From: Desulfomicrobium baculatum DSM 4028
Lineage (GTDB): Bacteria > Desulfobacterota > Desulfovibrionia > Desulfovibrionales > Desulfomicrobiaceae
Direction of reading: 5' to 3'
Length of the DNA: 64,000 nucleotides
NCBI RefSeq assembly: GCF_000023225.1
Contig: NC_013173.1
Span: 1,614,501 to 1,678,500, forward strand
A program made the position numbers and the translations under genes. The notes beneath the pieces were generated by a model, which was not told the origin of the DNA, did not search any database, and saw only the letters and a list, made by a program, of their open reading frames with translations. Below, piece by piece: positions 17,504 through 28,979 of the stretch (positions are counted from its first letter, which is position 1; each line of letters starts with the position of its first letter).

Positions 17504-18583
17504 ATGGCCAAAATCGAACTTGAGAACATCGCCCACAGCTACCGGTCCAAACCCGCCAGCGATGACGATTTCGCAATCAAGAAAGTGCAGACGGTCTGGG
17601 AAGACGGGGGCGCTTACGCGCTGCTGGGTTCCAGCGGGTGCGGCAAGACCACCATGCTCAACATCATCTCGGGCCTGTTGACCCCAAGCCAGGGGCGTGT
17701 GCTCTTCGACGGCAAGGACGTGACCAAATTGCCGCCGGAAAAACGCAACATCGCGCAGGTCTTTCAGTTCCCGGTGCTCTACGACACCATGACGGTTTTC
17801 GACAATCTGGCCTTTCCGCTGCGCAACCGCAAGGTGGAGGAGGGCGAGGTGCGCGCACGGGTGCATGAGATCGCGGAGATCCTGGACCTGAGCCCCTACC
17901 TGAACAAACGGGCCAGCGGCCTGGCCGCCGACGCCAAGCAGAAGATTTCCCTCGGCCGGGGACTGGTGCGAAAAGACGTGGCCGCCATTCTTTTTGACGA
18001 GCCCCTGACCGTCATCGACCCGCACCTCAAATGGCAGCTGCGCCGCAAATTGAAGGAAATCCACCAGCAATTCGGACTGACGCTCATCTACGTGACCCAC
18101 GATCAGACCGAAGCCATGACCTTTGCCGACAATATCGTCATCATGTACGATGGCGCGCTCCTGCAGATCGGCTCGCCGGACGAGCTCTTTGAGGACCCGG
18201 CGCATACCTTTGTCGGGTATTTCATCGGCAGTCCGGGCATGAATCTCTTGCCGTGCACGATTGAGGGAAACCAGGCCGTGCTCGATTGCGGCAGCATCCC
18301 CCTTGATCCGGCCGTAGCCGCCAAGGCGGGACAGGGCGAATTTAAGATCGGCATCCGCCCGCTGTACCTCGAACTGTCGGACGCGCCCCGTGACGGGGCC
18401 GTGGCCGGACGAATCGTCTCTGTCGAGTTCGAAGGCAGCAGCCGCATCGTGACCGTGGAGTCGGGCTCATCCAAGCTCAAGGTCAGGGTCCCCGAAGGGC
18501 GGCCCATTCCGGCCGACAGCTGCTGGGTTGTCTTTCCGCCGCAGCGGACCAAGCTTTTTCGCGACCAGTATCTGGTCAAGTAG
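17504..18583 (+). CDS. glpT: Glycerol ABC transporter ATP-binding protein GlpT
   Basis: The product is about 359 residues, the second ATPase of the glycerol importer. Walker A is canonical (GSSGCGKTT), and Walker B (AAILFDEPLTVID) and the switch His (VTHDQTEA) are present. The ABC signature reads ASGLAADAKQKISLGRGL instead of LSGGQ, so one of the two composite ATP sites of a GlpS/GlpT heterodimer is expected to be weak. A C-terminal TOBE domain follows. The start at 17504 has AAGGA upstream. The longer frame from 17459 overlaps glpS and is not needed. Confidence 0.9.
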   Translation: MAKIELENIAHSYRSKPASDDDFAIKKVQTVWEDGGAYALLGSSGCGKTTMLNIISGLLTPSQGRVLFDGKDVTKLPPEKRNIAQVFQFPVLYDTMTVFDNLAFPLRNRKVEEGEVRARVHEIAEILDLSPYLNKRASGLAADAKQKISLGRGLVRKDVAAILFDEPLTVIDPHLKWQLRRKLKEIHQQFGLTLIYVTHDQTEAMTFADNIVIMYDGALLQIGSPDELFEDPAHTFVGYFIGSPGMNLLPCTIEGNQAVLDCGSIPLDPAVAAKAGQGEFKIGIRPLYLELSDAPRDGAVAGRIVSVEFEGSSRIVTVESGSSKLKVRVPEGRPIPADSCWVVFPPQRTKLFRDQYLVK

Positions 18584-18592
18584 GAGGTGGGC

Positions 18593-19458
<866 letters not shown>

Positions 19459-19462
<4 letters not shown>

Positions 19463-20256
19463 GAAAACGTCATTTCGTCCTGATTTTCTATCTCACGCTC
19501 CTGCTGCTGCCCATTTACTGGATGCTGAACATGTCTCTGCGCACCAACGCGGACATCATGCGCTCCTTCGAGCTATTCCCGAGTTCCATGACCCTGGGCA
19601 ATTATGCCAAGATTTTCTCGGATCCGTCCTGGTATTCGGGTTACATCAACACCATGATCTATGTCAGCATCAATACGGTCATCTCGCTGGTCACGGCGCT
19701 GCCCGCCGCCTACGCCTTCTCGCGCTTCCGTTTCATCGGCGACAAGCACGTCTTCTTCTGGCTGCTGACCAACCGCATGGCTCCTCCGGCCGTCTTTCTG
19801 CTGCCGTTCTTCCAGCTCTATTCGACCTTCAATCTGATCGATACGCACATCGCTGTGGCCCTGGCGCACTGCCTCTTCAACGTGCCGCTGGCGGTCTGGA
19901 TTCTGGAAGGGTTCATGTCCGGAGTGCCGCGCGAGATCGACGAGACGGCTTTCATCGACGGGTACAGCTTCCCGCGTTTCTTCCTGGCCGTCTTCATCCC
20001 GCTCATCCGTGCCGGCATCGGCGTGACCGCGTTCTTCTGCTTCATGTTCAGCTGGGTCGAGCTGCTTCTGGCCCGTACCCTGACCACCACCGTGGCCAAA
20101 CCCATCGCCGCGACCATGACCCGCACGGTCAGCGCCTCGGGCCTGGACTGGGGCCTCCTGGCAGCGGCCGGCATCCTGACCATCGTGCCCGGCGCTCTGG
20201 TCATCTGGTTTGTACGCAACCATCTGGCCAAGGGCTTCGCCCTGGGCCGGGTTTAG
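19459..20256 (+). CDS. glpQ: Glycerol ABC transporter permease GlpQ
   Basis: This 265-residue MalG/UgpE-like permease has six hydrophobic segments. The first is FVLIFYLTLLLLPIYWMLN, and the EAA loop reads REIDETAFIDGYSFPRFFLAVFIPL. It forms the membrane channel with GlpP. Translation starts at an ATG overlapping the glpP stop (ATGA). The symbol follows the transporter nomenclature; it is not the glycerophosphodiester phosphodiesterase also called GlpQ. Confidence 0.9.
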
Positions 20257-20266
20257 GAGGGCAGCC

Positions 20267-20545
20267 ATGAATATCGCCTGGATGGCCTGGACGCCTGTCA
20301 CGGCAGGATTTTTCATTTTCATCGTGCTCATGCTCATCAGCATGACCATCTGGCAGATCATCTCTCCGAGCATTGCCCGCCAGGGATTTCTGCCCTTGGT
20401 CACCACCCGTGGGGACCGTCTGTTCATAAGCCTTCTGGGTAGCGCATACATCCATCTGGCCTGGCTTGGCCTGACGGAACTGGCTGTCTGGATCGCTACC
20501 ATGATATCCGTGCTTTTTCTTGTCGCCGTCATGCGCTGGGGTTGA
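20267..20545 (+). CDS. DUF2160 small integral membrane protein of the glycerol transporter
   Basis: This 92-residue protein has two or three hydrophobic helices (TAGFFIFIVLMLISMTIWQII; LAVWIATMISVLFLVAVM). It matches the small DUF2160 protein regularly found between glpQ and glpV in glycerol ABC operons. Its function is not established; it is presumably an accessory part of the transporter. GGAGG stands before the ATG at 20267. Confidence 0.85.
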   Translation: MNIAWMAWTPVTAGFFIFIVLMLISMTIWQIISPSIARQGFLPLVTTRGDRLFISLLGSAYIHLAWLGLTELAVWIATMISVLFLVAVMRWG

Positions 20546-20628
20546 GATCAGGACACCAGCGCGGTGACAGGAGCAGGGCGGAAGCGGCGTTTTGGGGTTT
20601 ATTGTAATAACCGCAAATGGAGGTCCGT

Positions 20629-22368
<1,740 letters not shown>

Positions 22369-22392
22369 ACTCCAAAATCCGGCACCAAGCGA

Positions 22393-22420
22393 GGGAGCGT
22401 CTTCGGATGCTCCCTTTTTT
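22393..22420 (+). terminator. Rho-independent terminator after glpV
   Basis: A GGGAGCGTC/GATGCTCCC stem with a TTCG loop is followed by six T residues. It closes the glycerol transporter operon. Confidence 0.92.
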
Positions 22421-22489
22421 ATTGTCGGGGCATGGGCCTGCAGGTATGTGAGCCGTGGCAACGGGACAATTTCGGCACAGGGGGAAAGC

Positions 22490-23320
22490 ATGACCTATTC
22501 GGCGATTGTGGAGATTCTGGTCATCGGCAATGAAATTCTCATCGGCGACATCCAGGATACCAATACGAGTTGGCTCTGCAGACTGATCAACTCCAGGGGA
22601 GGGCATGTGGCGCGCGGGACCATGCTGCGCGACGATGTGGATGAAATCGCGGCCGAGGTCGGGCGCGCGCTGGAACGTGGGGCGGACGTCATCTTCACGT
22701 CCGGCGGGCTCGGCCCGACAGCCGACGATCTGACCCTGTCCGCCGTGGCCCAAGGGCTGGGCTTGCCGCTTGAATTGCATCCCGAAGCCTTGCGCATGGT
22801 CAAGGAGCAGTACGACAAATTTCATGCCTCGGGCATCATGGCCCAGGGCGGACTCAACCCGGGCCGCGAAAAAATGGCCTGGCTGCCCAGGGGCTCCGTG
22901 CCACTCTTCAACCCGGGCGGGACCGCGCCCGGCGTGCTGCTGCGGACGGGGCGGACCGCCATCATCTCGCTGCCGGGAGTACCCTCGGAACTCAAAAACA
23001 TCATTGAGTCCTCCCTGCAGGAGTTCATGAATCAGACCTTCGGCGACGGGGGGTCCCTCTGCCGGGCCCTGCGCGTGCGCTGCAACGACGAATCCCTTCT
23101 GGAACCGATCTTGCGCAAGGTGGTTCCAAGGCATCCCCGGGTCTACATCAAGTCCCTGGCCTCGACCGTCGGCATGACGCCTGAACTGGACATAACCCTG
23201 ACCGTCACCGGCGGCGAGACAGGGGAGAGGGTTCGGCTTTTGGACGTGGCTTTCGGGGAACTGTGCCGAGGACTGGCGGAGCAGGAGATCGGATTCAGGG
23301 AAATGGCGCGAACCGTATAA
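22490..23320 (+). CDS. CinA-type molybdopterin-binding domain protein
   Basis: The protein is about 276 residues. The N-terminal part has the MoaB/MogA-like fold signature: VEILVIGNEILIGDIQDTN, then TSGGLGPTADDLT and LPGVPSELK. This is the N-terminal (COG1058) half of CinA; the C-terminal nicotinamide-nucleotide amidase domain is missing. COG1058 proteins have been linked to pyrophosphatase activity on ADP-ribose or NAD-related nucleotides, so that is the best guess. GGGGGAAAGC precedes the ATG at 22490. It stands alone, convergent with rlmH. Confidence 0.85.
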   Translation: MTYSAIVEILVIGNEILIGDIQDTNTSWLCRLINSRGGHVARGTMLRDDVDEIAAEVGRALERGADVIFTSGGLGPTADDLTLSAVAQGLGLPLELHPEALRMVKEQYDKFHASGIMAQGGLNPGREKMAWLPRGSVPLFNPGGTAPGVLLRTGRTAIISLPGVPSELKNIIESSLQEFMNQTFGDGGSLCRALRVRCNDESLLEPILRKVVPRHPRVYIKSLASTVGMTPELDITLTVTGGETGERVRLLDVAFGELCRGLAEQEIGFREMARTV

Positions 23321-23365
23321 GAGCGGAAAAAGGCATTTATTCCAAAATATGCCCAACAATTACGA

Positions 23366-23830
23366 TCAATAATGGTACGTCCTCCCGGCCATGATGGTCG
23401 TGGCCCGGAAAAGCTGCTCGTAAAGCACCACCTGGGCCAGTTCGTGCGGCATGGTAAGCGGGCTCAGACTGAGCTGGACCTGGGATCGGGCCAACAGCTC
23501 CGGCGACAGCCCCAGCGCCCCGCCGATAACGAAACAGCACTCCCCGACGGGATTTTCAAGCAACGGGCGCAAAAATGAGGCGAAATCCAGCGATGTGAAG
23601 AGCTTTCCCGTCTCGTGCAGGGCCACCAGAGTGTCCTTGGGGCCTACTTTCTCCAGGATGCGCAAGGACTCCAGGCGTTTTCTTTGGGCCCCTTCGGCCC
23701 GCGGGCAATCCTTGACATTCTGGACATCGATACGCACGACTGGCTTGAGCATTTTTGCGTAGTGAGCAATAGCGTCAAGGTAGTAATTTTTCTTGAGTTT
23801 GCCTACGCTTATAATTTTGAGTCTGTACAT
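23366..23830 (-). CDS. rlmH: 23S rRNA (pseudouridine1915-N3)-methyltransferase RlmH
   Basis: This 154-residue SPOUT methyltransferase methylates pseudouridine 1915 in helix 69 of 23S rRNA. Diagnostic features are the start MYRLKIISVGKLK, the SAM-binding FVIGGALGLSPELL with its knot, and the C-terminus LYEQLFRATTIMAGRTYHY, which is nearly invariant in the family. GGAGG lies 3 bases before the ATG at 23830. The frame extended to 23857 is not needed. Confidence 0.97.
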   Translation of the reverse strand: MYRLKIISVGKLKKNYYLDAIAHYAKMLKPVVRIDVQNVKDCPRAEGAQRKRLESLRILEKVGPKDTLVALHETGKLFTSLDFASFLRPLLENPVGECCFVIGGALGLSPELLARSQVQLSLSPLTMPHELAQVVLYEQLFRATTIMAGRTYHY

Positions 23831-23905
23831 GTTCCTCCGGAATTTCTGCAGATTCACGGCCGCCGAACTGTGCTTTTCGCGATTTTTTACGTTTGCGTCG
23901 AGGGA

Positions 23906-23925
23906 TTGATTTTCAATAAAATCAA
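23906..23925. repeat. Inverted repeat between rlmH and the PilZ gene
   Basis: A perfect 8-bp palindromic stem TTGATTTT-CAAT-AAAATCAA lies in the divergent promoter region. It could be an operator for one of the flanking genes; no T-run follows, so a terminator is unlikely. Confidence 0.4.
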
Positions 23926-24024
23926 GGGCAATAATACATCATTGCCAATCGTTGCCTGCCGAAATACATCGGCCCGGCATCGGGTCATGGATAAATTGCC
24001 AGCCACGGTCTTTGGAGGTGTTGC

Positions 24025-24474
24025 ATGAACAGCAAGGTAGGACAAGACGATACGGGCGCGAAAACGGCTCGGACAGGCGACGATTCAAGCCTGCTTATCG
24101 CCTGCGATAACGAGGGAAAGAAGGTCGTGCGCAAATCTTTTCGCGTACCGGTGCCCCATGGGCTTGTGACCATGAATCATGACGGGCTGAAACATTCCGT
24201 AAAGGACCTGTCCATGTACGGCATCGGACTTTTGGTGACGAGCCCCGACGCCTTCGTGATCGGCAGCGTTTTGAACGGGGTACAGATCATCTTTCCGGAC
24301 CGCTCGTTCCACGTCGACGTCAGGATCGTGCATATCTCGCCCTACGAAGGGGATACCCTCATTTGCGGCATGGAGATCATAAACACCCATGATTCCGGAT
24401 ATATAGACTGGATGACCAGGGTCGTCAGCGAAATCAAGAGTTCGGTCCTTTCAAGCGTCGCAACAAAATCTTGA
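24025..24474 (+). CDS. PilZ-domain protein
   Basis: This 149-residue protein contains a single PilZ domain, a cyclic di-GMP receptor fold. The ligand motif RKSFR near residue 36 and the DLSMYGIG motif (D-x-S-x-x-G) near residue 62 are both intact, so c-di-GMP binding is likely. It precedes a ribbon-helix-helix protein and a ParA ATPase in the same direction with short gaps (13 and 21 bases). That suggests one operon in which c-di-GMP could influence positioning of a cell structure. The start is an ATG near GGAGG. Confidence 0.88.
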   Translation: MNSKVGQDDTGAKTARTGDDSSLLIACDNEGKKVVRKSFRVPVPHGLVTMNHDGLKHSVKDLSMYGIGLLVTSPDAFVIGSVLNGVQIIFPDRSFHVDVRIVHISPYEGDTLICGMEIINTHDSGYIDWMTRVVSEIKSSVLSSVATKS

Positions 24475-24487
24475 AGCGGGAAAACAG

Positions 24488-24877
24488 ATGAGCACACGCG
24501 AACAGCACGACATTCTCGGCGAACTTTTCCGGGAAGACAGAAACCTTGCGGCCGTGCCCGGCCTGGAAGAGCTTGATTCCCTGATTCATGCCTGCCTGGC
24601 ACCCAAGACTCCGCAGCCTGCAGCCAGAAAAAAAGTCCTGCCCTTGAAATCGAAGGCGGGAGCCAGCACGAAGAAAACGACCCATTATTTGCGCGAAGAT
24701 GTGTTTGACGGTTTGACCCAGGCCAAGGTGATCCTGAAGCGTTTGCTACCTGCCGGGGCGAAAGGAAAGGCGTCCAAATCCAATCTGGTCAATTACGCGG
24801 TCAATACGTTGCTCAGGGAAATCGAGGAAAAAGGGGCCCAGAGCTCCATCATCAAAAAAATTCTCGAGAAAAAATGA
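24488..24877 (+). CDS. Putative ribbon-helix-helix partner of ParA
   Basis: This 129-residue basic protein has a low-complexity middle (AARKKVLPLKSKAGASTKK). Its C-terminal half, THYLREDVFDGLTQAKVILK then SKSNLVNYAVNTLLREI, has the strand-helix-helix pattern of ribbon-helix-helix DNA-binding proteins. I do not recognise a named family. Immediately upstream of a ParA ATPase, it may be the adaptor or DNA-binding partner. Function is inferred from position only. Confidence 0.7.
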   Translation: MSTREQHDILGELFREDRNLAAVPGLEELDSLIHACLAPKTPQPAARKKVLPLKSKAGASTKKTTHYLREDVFDGLTQAKVILKRLLPAGAKGKASKSNLVNYAVNTLLREIEEKGAQSSIIKKILEKK

Positions 24878-24898
24878 AGTTACGGCAGGAGGCTGTCA

Positions 24899-25816
24899 AT
24901 GAAGGTGATCTGTCCGCAGTGCAAAAAAGAGCACAACATCGATGAATCAAAGATACCTGTGGGTGCCACCGTGGCGCAATGCAGAGCCTGCGGCCATCGA
25001 TTCCCGCTTTTTGAACCGGCGCCTGAGCCGGCCCCTGAAGCGGAAGCTCCAAAAACCGGGCCGCGCCGAATAGGCGTGACTTTGAGCAAGGGCGGCGTGG
25101 GAAAAACCACCACCTCCGTCAACCTGGCCGCAGGCCTCGCCCTGGCCGGTTACAAGGTTTTGCTGGTCGATACGGATACCCAGGGCCAGGCTTCCTATCT
25201 GTTGGGGCAAAAAACCCAGGCAGGACTGACGGAACTGGTCACAGGCGAACTGCCTGCTGCCGAAACCATTGTTCAGGCCCGGGAAAATTTATGGCTGCTG
25301 GCCGGCGGAAGGTCGCTTGCGGGCGTTAAACGCATGATCGACCGCAAGGATTTCGGCGGCGAGCTGACCCTGGTCGAGGCCCTGGAGCCCGTTGAAAAGG
25401 ATTTCGATTTCGTCATCGTCGATACCTCTCCGGGCTGGGACCCGCTGACGGTCAATGTTCTCTTCTATGTCTTTGAACTCATTACGCCTGTTTCCCTGGA
25501 AGTCATGACACTTCAAGGACTGGTTGAATTCTTGAAAAACCTCTCGTCCATCCAGAAATACCGCAGTGAAGTGGCACTGAACTACATCCTGCCGACCTTT
25601 TTGGACAAGCGCATCAAGAACCCCGACGCCATCCTGGATAAGCTCAAAGACCTGTACGGGGAATACGTCTGCACGCCCATCCGCTACAATGTGCGGCTCT
25701 CGGAATCCCCGGCATACGGAAAAACCATTTTCGAATACGCGCCGGGCTCGCACGGCTCCCAGGACTACCGCGACCTGGTGCGCAAGATCACCGGCCGTCC
25801 GGAACTGTTCTCCTGA
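24899..25816 (+). CDS. ParA-family ATPase with N-terminal zinc ribbon
   Basis: This 305-residue protein starts with a MJ0042-type zinc ribbon (CPQCKK...CRACGHRFP). From about residue 57 follows a ParA/MinD ATPase with deviant Walker A KGGVGKTTTSVNLA, switch I LLVDTDTQGQASYLL and Walker B FVIVDTSPGWDPL. It probably forms ATP-dependent dimers on the nucleoid and positions a cargo such as a chemotaxis cluster, plasmid-like locus or polar machine. No parB is adjacent, so it is likely an orphan positioning ATPase rather than the chromosomal ParA. The partner is probably the upstream ribbon-helix-helix or PilZ protein. Confidence 0.88.
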   Translation: MKVICPQCKKEHNIDESKIPVGATVAQCRACGHRFPLFEPAPEPAPEAEAPKTGPRRIGVTLSKGGVGKTTTSVNLAAGLALAGYKVLLVDTDTQGQASYLLGQKTQAGLTELVTGELPAAETIVQARENLWLLAGGRSLAGVKRMIDRKDFGGELTLVEALEPVEKDFDFVIVDTSPGWDPLTVNVLFYVFELITPVSLEVMTLQGLVEFLKNLSSIQKYRSEVALNYILPTFLDKRIKNPDAILDKLKDLYGEYVCTPIRYNVRLSESPAYGKTIFEYAPGSHGSQDYRDLVRKITGRPELFS

Positions 25817-25835
25817 ATGCATTGCACAGCCCTTC

Positions 25836-25870
25836 AAATCCCTGCGCATTCGCGTGCGCAGGGATTTTTT
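25836..25870 (+). terminator. Terminator after the ParA gene
   Basis: A 13-bp perfect stem (AAATCCCTGCGCA with its complement), a TTCGCG loop and a run of T residues end the PilZ-RHH-ParA cluster before topB. Confidence 0.93.
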
Positions 25871-25941
25871 CTCGATGAAAATCCTGCTGCGATTACGAAG
25901 CTACACAGGATTGCTCGTCTGTTGCGGGTAAAGAGGTTCAT

Positions 25942-27804
25942 GTGCCCAGAACGCTGATCATAGCCGAAAAGCCCTCCGTGGCCCGCGAGCTGGCAGGTGT
26001 CCTTGGCGTCAAGGGACGCGGGGACGGCTTTCTGCAAGGTCCGGGACACATAGTCACCTGGGCCGTTGGGCATCTGGTCAACATCGCCGAACCGGCCGAA
26101 CAGAACCCGGCATGGTCCGGCCGCTGGTCCATGCGCCAATTGCCCATGCTGCCTTCGCGTTTCACCCTGGGAATTCTTCCGTCCACGGCCAAGCAGTACG
26201 AAATTATCCGCAATTTCCTGCTCGACGACGATATCGATTCCGTCGTTAACGCCACGGACGCGGGCCGGGAGGGGGAACTCATCTTTCGCCGTATCTACCT
26301 GCTGGCCGGAAGCACCAAGCCGATAAAACGCCTCTGGGCCAACGACATGACCGAAAAAGGTCTGCAAAAGGCTTTCGCCGGCATGGTCAGCGGAGAGGAA
26401 AAAAGAAATCTGGGGCACGCCGCCTTTGCCCGAGCCGAGGCCGACTGGCTGGTGGGCATGAATTTCTCCCGTCTCTTCACCTTGCGCGCGGGCAGCCTGA
26501 TCACTGTCGGGCGGGTGCAGACGCCGGTTCTCAAACTACTGGTTGAACGCAGGCGCGAGATTGAAAACTTCCTGCCTCGGGATTACTGGACCGTGGAAGG
26601 CGAGTTCGCGCACGAGGGTGAGACGTTCAAGGCGACCTGGTTCGCGGCTCCGGATTTCAAGGACTCCAAGATCTGGCAGGTGGAGGAAGGGCAGACCGTG
26701 GTCCAGGCCTGCGCCGGAAAGGATGGGGCGGTTCTTGAAATGGAAAAGAAGAAGGGCAGACAAAAACCGCCCCTGCTCTTCGACCTGACCAATCTGCAGA
26801 AAGAAGCCAACTCGCGGCTTGGTTTTTCGGCCCAGCAGACGCTCTCCATCGCCCAGGACCTCTACGAAAAAAGAAAGCTCATCACCTATCCGCGAACGGA
26901 TTCCAGGTATCTGACCAAAGAGCTTTTCGCCGAATGCCTGGAGAACATGCGCGCGGTCTACGCCCATTTTCCCGAAATTTCGCAGTCGGCCGCAGCCAAC
27001 ATCAAGGACGCAAAGAAGAAATTCGAATGCGTCAACGACAAGAAGGTCTCGGATCACCACGCCATCATCCCCACAACCCTGCGCGCCAATCCGGCGACGC
27101 TGGGCAAAGAGGAGTGGGCCATCTATGAAATGATCTGCAGGCGTTTCGCGGCGGCCTTCATGGATGACGCCACCTTTGCCAGCTCAACGCTGTGGATCGG
27201 GGTGGAAGGGCATCGCTACCGGGCCACGGGCAAGATATTCCAGGACAAGGGCTGGCTTGAGGCCGAGCCCTGGCGCGCGTCCGAGGACAACCCCCTGCCG
27301 AACCTGCGCAAGGGCGCGGCCGTCACGGCGCAGAGCCTTGATCTGGTCGCGCACAAGACCAAGCCCCCGGCGCATTTCACCGATGCCACGCTGCTGGCGG
27401 CCATGGAGACGGCGGGCAAGCTGATCGATGACGAAGAGCTCCGGGACGCCATGAAAGAGCGCGGCCTCGGCACCCCGGCCACCCGCGCCCAGATCATTGA
27501 AACCCTGCTCGCCAGGAAGTATATCGGCAAGGACGGCAAGCGTCTCGTGGCCACGGATCTCGGCTGCTGGGCGGTGGACGTGGTCTGCTCCATGATTCCA
27601 CAGGTGGCGTCTCCCGAACTGACCGGCGAGTGGGAAAAACGGCTCAAAGAAATGGAGCAGGGCGGCTATGCCTACGGCGTCTTCATGCATCAGGTCCGGG
27701 AAATGGTCAGTTCCGGAGTGAGCCGGGTCAAGGGCAGCAACGCACGGCCCCCGGCCTGCCCGGTGGTTTCGGACAGAAAGCCCAGCAAAGAGGTGAACTC
27801 ATGA
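25942..27804 (+). CDS. topB: DNA topoisomerase III
   Basis: This 620-residue type IA topoisomerase relaxes and decatenates DNA through a tyrosyl intermediate. It has an N-terminal TOPRIM domain (LIIAEKPSVA; metal-binding DAGREGE) and the catalytic Tyr in ITYPRTDSRYL. The conserved DHHAIIPT and GLGTPATRA segments follow. C-terminal zinc fingers seen in some relatives are absent. The start is GTG at 25942 with AAGAGG upstream; its stop overlaps the next gene (ATGA). The neighbouring receiver-like gene is therefore translationally coupled to it. Confidence 0.95.
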   Translation: MPRTLIIAEKPSVARELAGVLGVKGRGDGFLQGPGHIVTWAVGHLVNIAEPAEQNPAWSGRWSMRQLPMLPSRFTLGILPSTAKQYEIIRNFLLDDDIDSVVNATDAGREGELIFRRIYLLAGSTKPIKRLWANDMTEKGLQKAFAGMVSGEEKRNLGHAAFARAEADWLVGMNFSRLFTLRAGSLITVGRVQTPVLKLLVERRREIENFLPRDYWTVEGEFAHEGETFKATWFAAPDFKDSKIWQVEEGQTVVQACAGKDGAVLEMEKKKGRQKPPLLFDLTNLQKEANSRLGFSAQQTLSIAQDLYEKRKLITYPRTDSRYLTKELFAECLENMRAVYAHFPEISQSAAANIKDAKKKFECVNDKKVSDHHAIIPTTLRANPATLGKEEWAIYEMICRRFAAAFMDDATFASSTLWIGVEGHRYRATGKIFQDKGWLEAEPWRASEDNPLPNLRKGAAVTAQSLDLVAHKTKPPAHFTDATLLAAMETAGKLIDDEELRDAMKERGLGTPATRAQIIETLLARKYIGKDGKRLVATDLGCWAVDVVCSMIPQVASPELTGEWEKRLKEMEQGGYAYGVFMHQVREMVSSGVSRVKGSNARPPACPVVSDRKPSKEVNS

Positions 27805-28979
27805 GTTCCATTTTAATCGTGGATTCAGACGGCAAGTCCCTGACGGCCATGCAGCGCAAGCTGCGCAAGAGTTTCGAGACCCACATCGCCCTGGGACCCC
27901 GCCTCGGCTTGCAGCGAATCAGGGAAGAGGGGCCGTATGCGCTGGTCCTGGCCGAATTTTCCATGCCGGAGATGGACGGTATCGATTTTCTGGCCGAGGT
28001 CCGCACGCTTTGCCCGGAGACGACCCGCGTGCTCGTGAGCCGTTCGCCCATGGACGTTGCGAGCCTGATGAGAGCGATCAATTCGGGCAAGATCCATCAC
28101 GTGCTGCCCGCATCCTGCGAGGAAGCCACGCTCGGCGCGGCCGTGCAGGAAGGCGTCGATCACTACAAGCGCATCTCGACTTCGGCCGGCAACATGCACG
28201 AGGTTCACGCCATCTTCGCCAAGGCCGTGCATGAGCTTGTGTGCTGGCTGCGCGGCGACGTTCGCGGAGTGATCAGTCCGCTGCTGCCTTTGCTGCGCAG
28301 CCTTGGGCAAAAAGCTCAAAATCCGATGCCGACAATCACCGAGACCGCGATCCTGCTTTCCATCATAGGGCTTATCGTCCTGCCGCCGACTGTACTGGAA
28401 AAAATCGTCCGTGGGCAAACGCTCACGGACGATGAACTCCTGATTTTCGCAAGACACCCGGAACACGCGGTGGAATGGGTTCGGCACCTGCCGCAATTGC
28501 AAGAGGTTGCGAATGTTCTGCGTGAATATGCCAACGCCCTGCATCTGTGTTTGCTGCCCGAATCCGCGGAACCTGCGGAGCGGCCGGCCATCTCCATGGA
28601 AGCGACCCTTCTGGCCATGGTCCTGGAATATCGCCTGGCCGGCTACGCGCAGCTCGAAAATGCCGAAATCCTGGCCAGGATGCGACGCAACAGCCTGTAT
28701 TCACAAACTTTGGTCAAGGCCTTTGAAGCGGTGCTGCTCGATCTCGATCAAGACGAAGTCGAACTCAGCCTGGACGGCCTGCAGCCGGGCATGGTTCTGG
28801 CCAGGGCTGTGATCGGTATTCGTGACGGCGTAGAAGTCGTCATGGTGCCGGAAGGATACGAGTTGTCCCGGACGACCATTGTCTTTCTGCGGCAGTCGGC
28901 ACGAAACGGCCAAGTCCGGGAACCTTTTTTCGTTCGGAAGATGAGCGTCATTCCTCAAGAAGATAATGATATCGCTTGA
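27801..28979 (+). CDS. Pseudo-receiver protein with HDOD-like or unknown output
   Basis: The protein is about 392 residues. Residues 1-115 form a receiver-like domain (ILIVDSDGKSL at the start), but the position of the phospho-acceptor Asp is occupied by Glu in LVLAEFSMPEMDG. The usual conserved Lys region is also weak. The remaining 270 residues are mostly helical, and I see no intact HD-GYP, GGDEF or DNA-binding motif; the arrangement resembles RpfG-like proteins whose HD residues have been lost. The start ATG overlaps the topB stop. The function is unknown. The Glu suggests a constitutively active-like or non-phosphorylated switch. Its last 32 bases overlap a convergent gene. Confidence 0.75.
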   Translation: MSSILIVDSDGKSLTAMQRKLRKSFETHIALGPRLGLQRIREEGPYALVLAEFSMPEMDGIDFLAEVRTLCPETTRVLVSRSPMDVASLMRAINSGKIHHVLPASCEEATLGAAVQEGVDHYKRISTSAGNMHEVHAIFAKAVHELVCWLRGDVRGVISPLLPLLRSLGQKAQNPMPTITETAILLSIIGLIVLPPTVLEKIVRGQTLTDDELLIFARHPEHAVEWVRHLPQLQEVANVLREYANALHLCLLPESAEPAERPAISMEATLLAMVLEYRLAGYAQLENAEILARMRRNSLYSQTLVKAFEAVLLDLDQDEVELSLDGLQPGMVLARAVIGIRDGVEVVMVPEGYELSRTTIVFLRQSARNGQVREPFFVRKMSVIPQEDNDIA

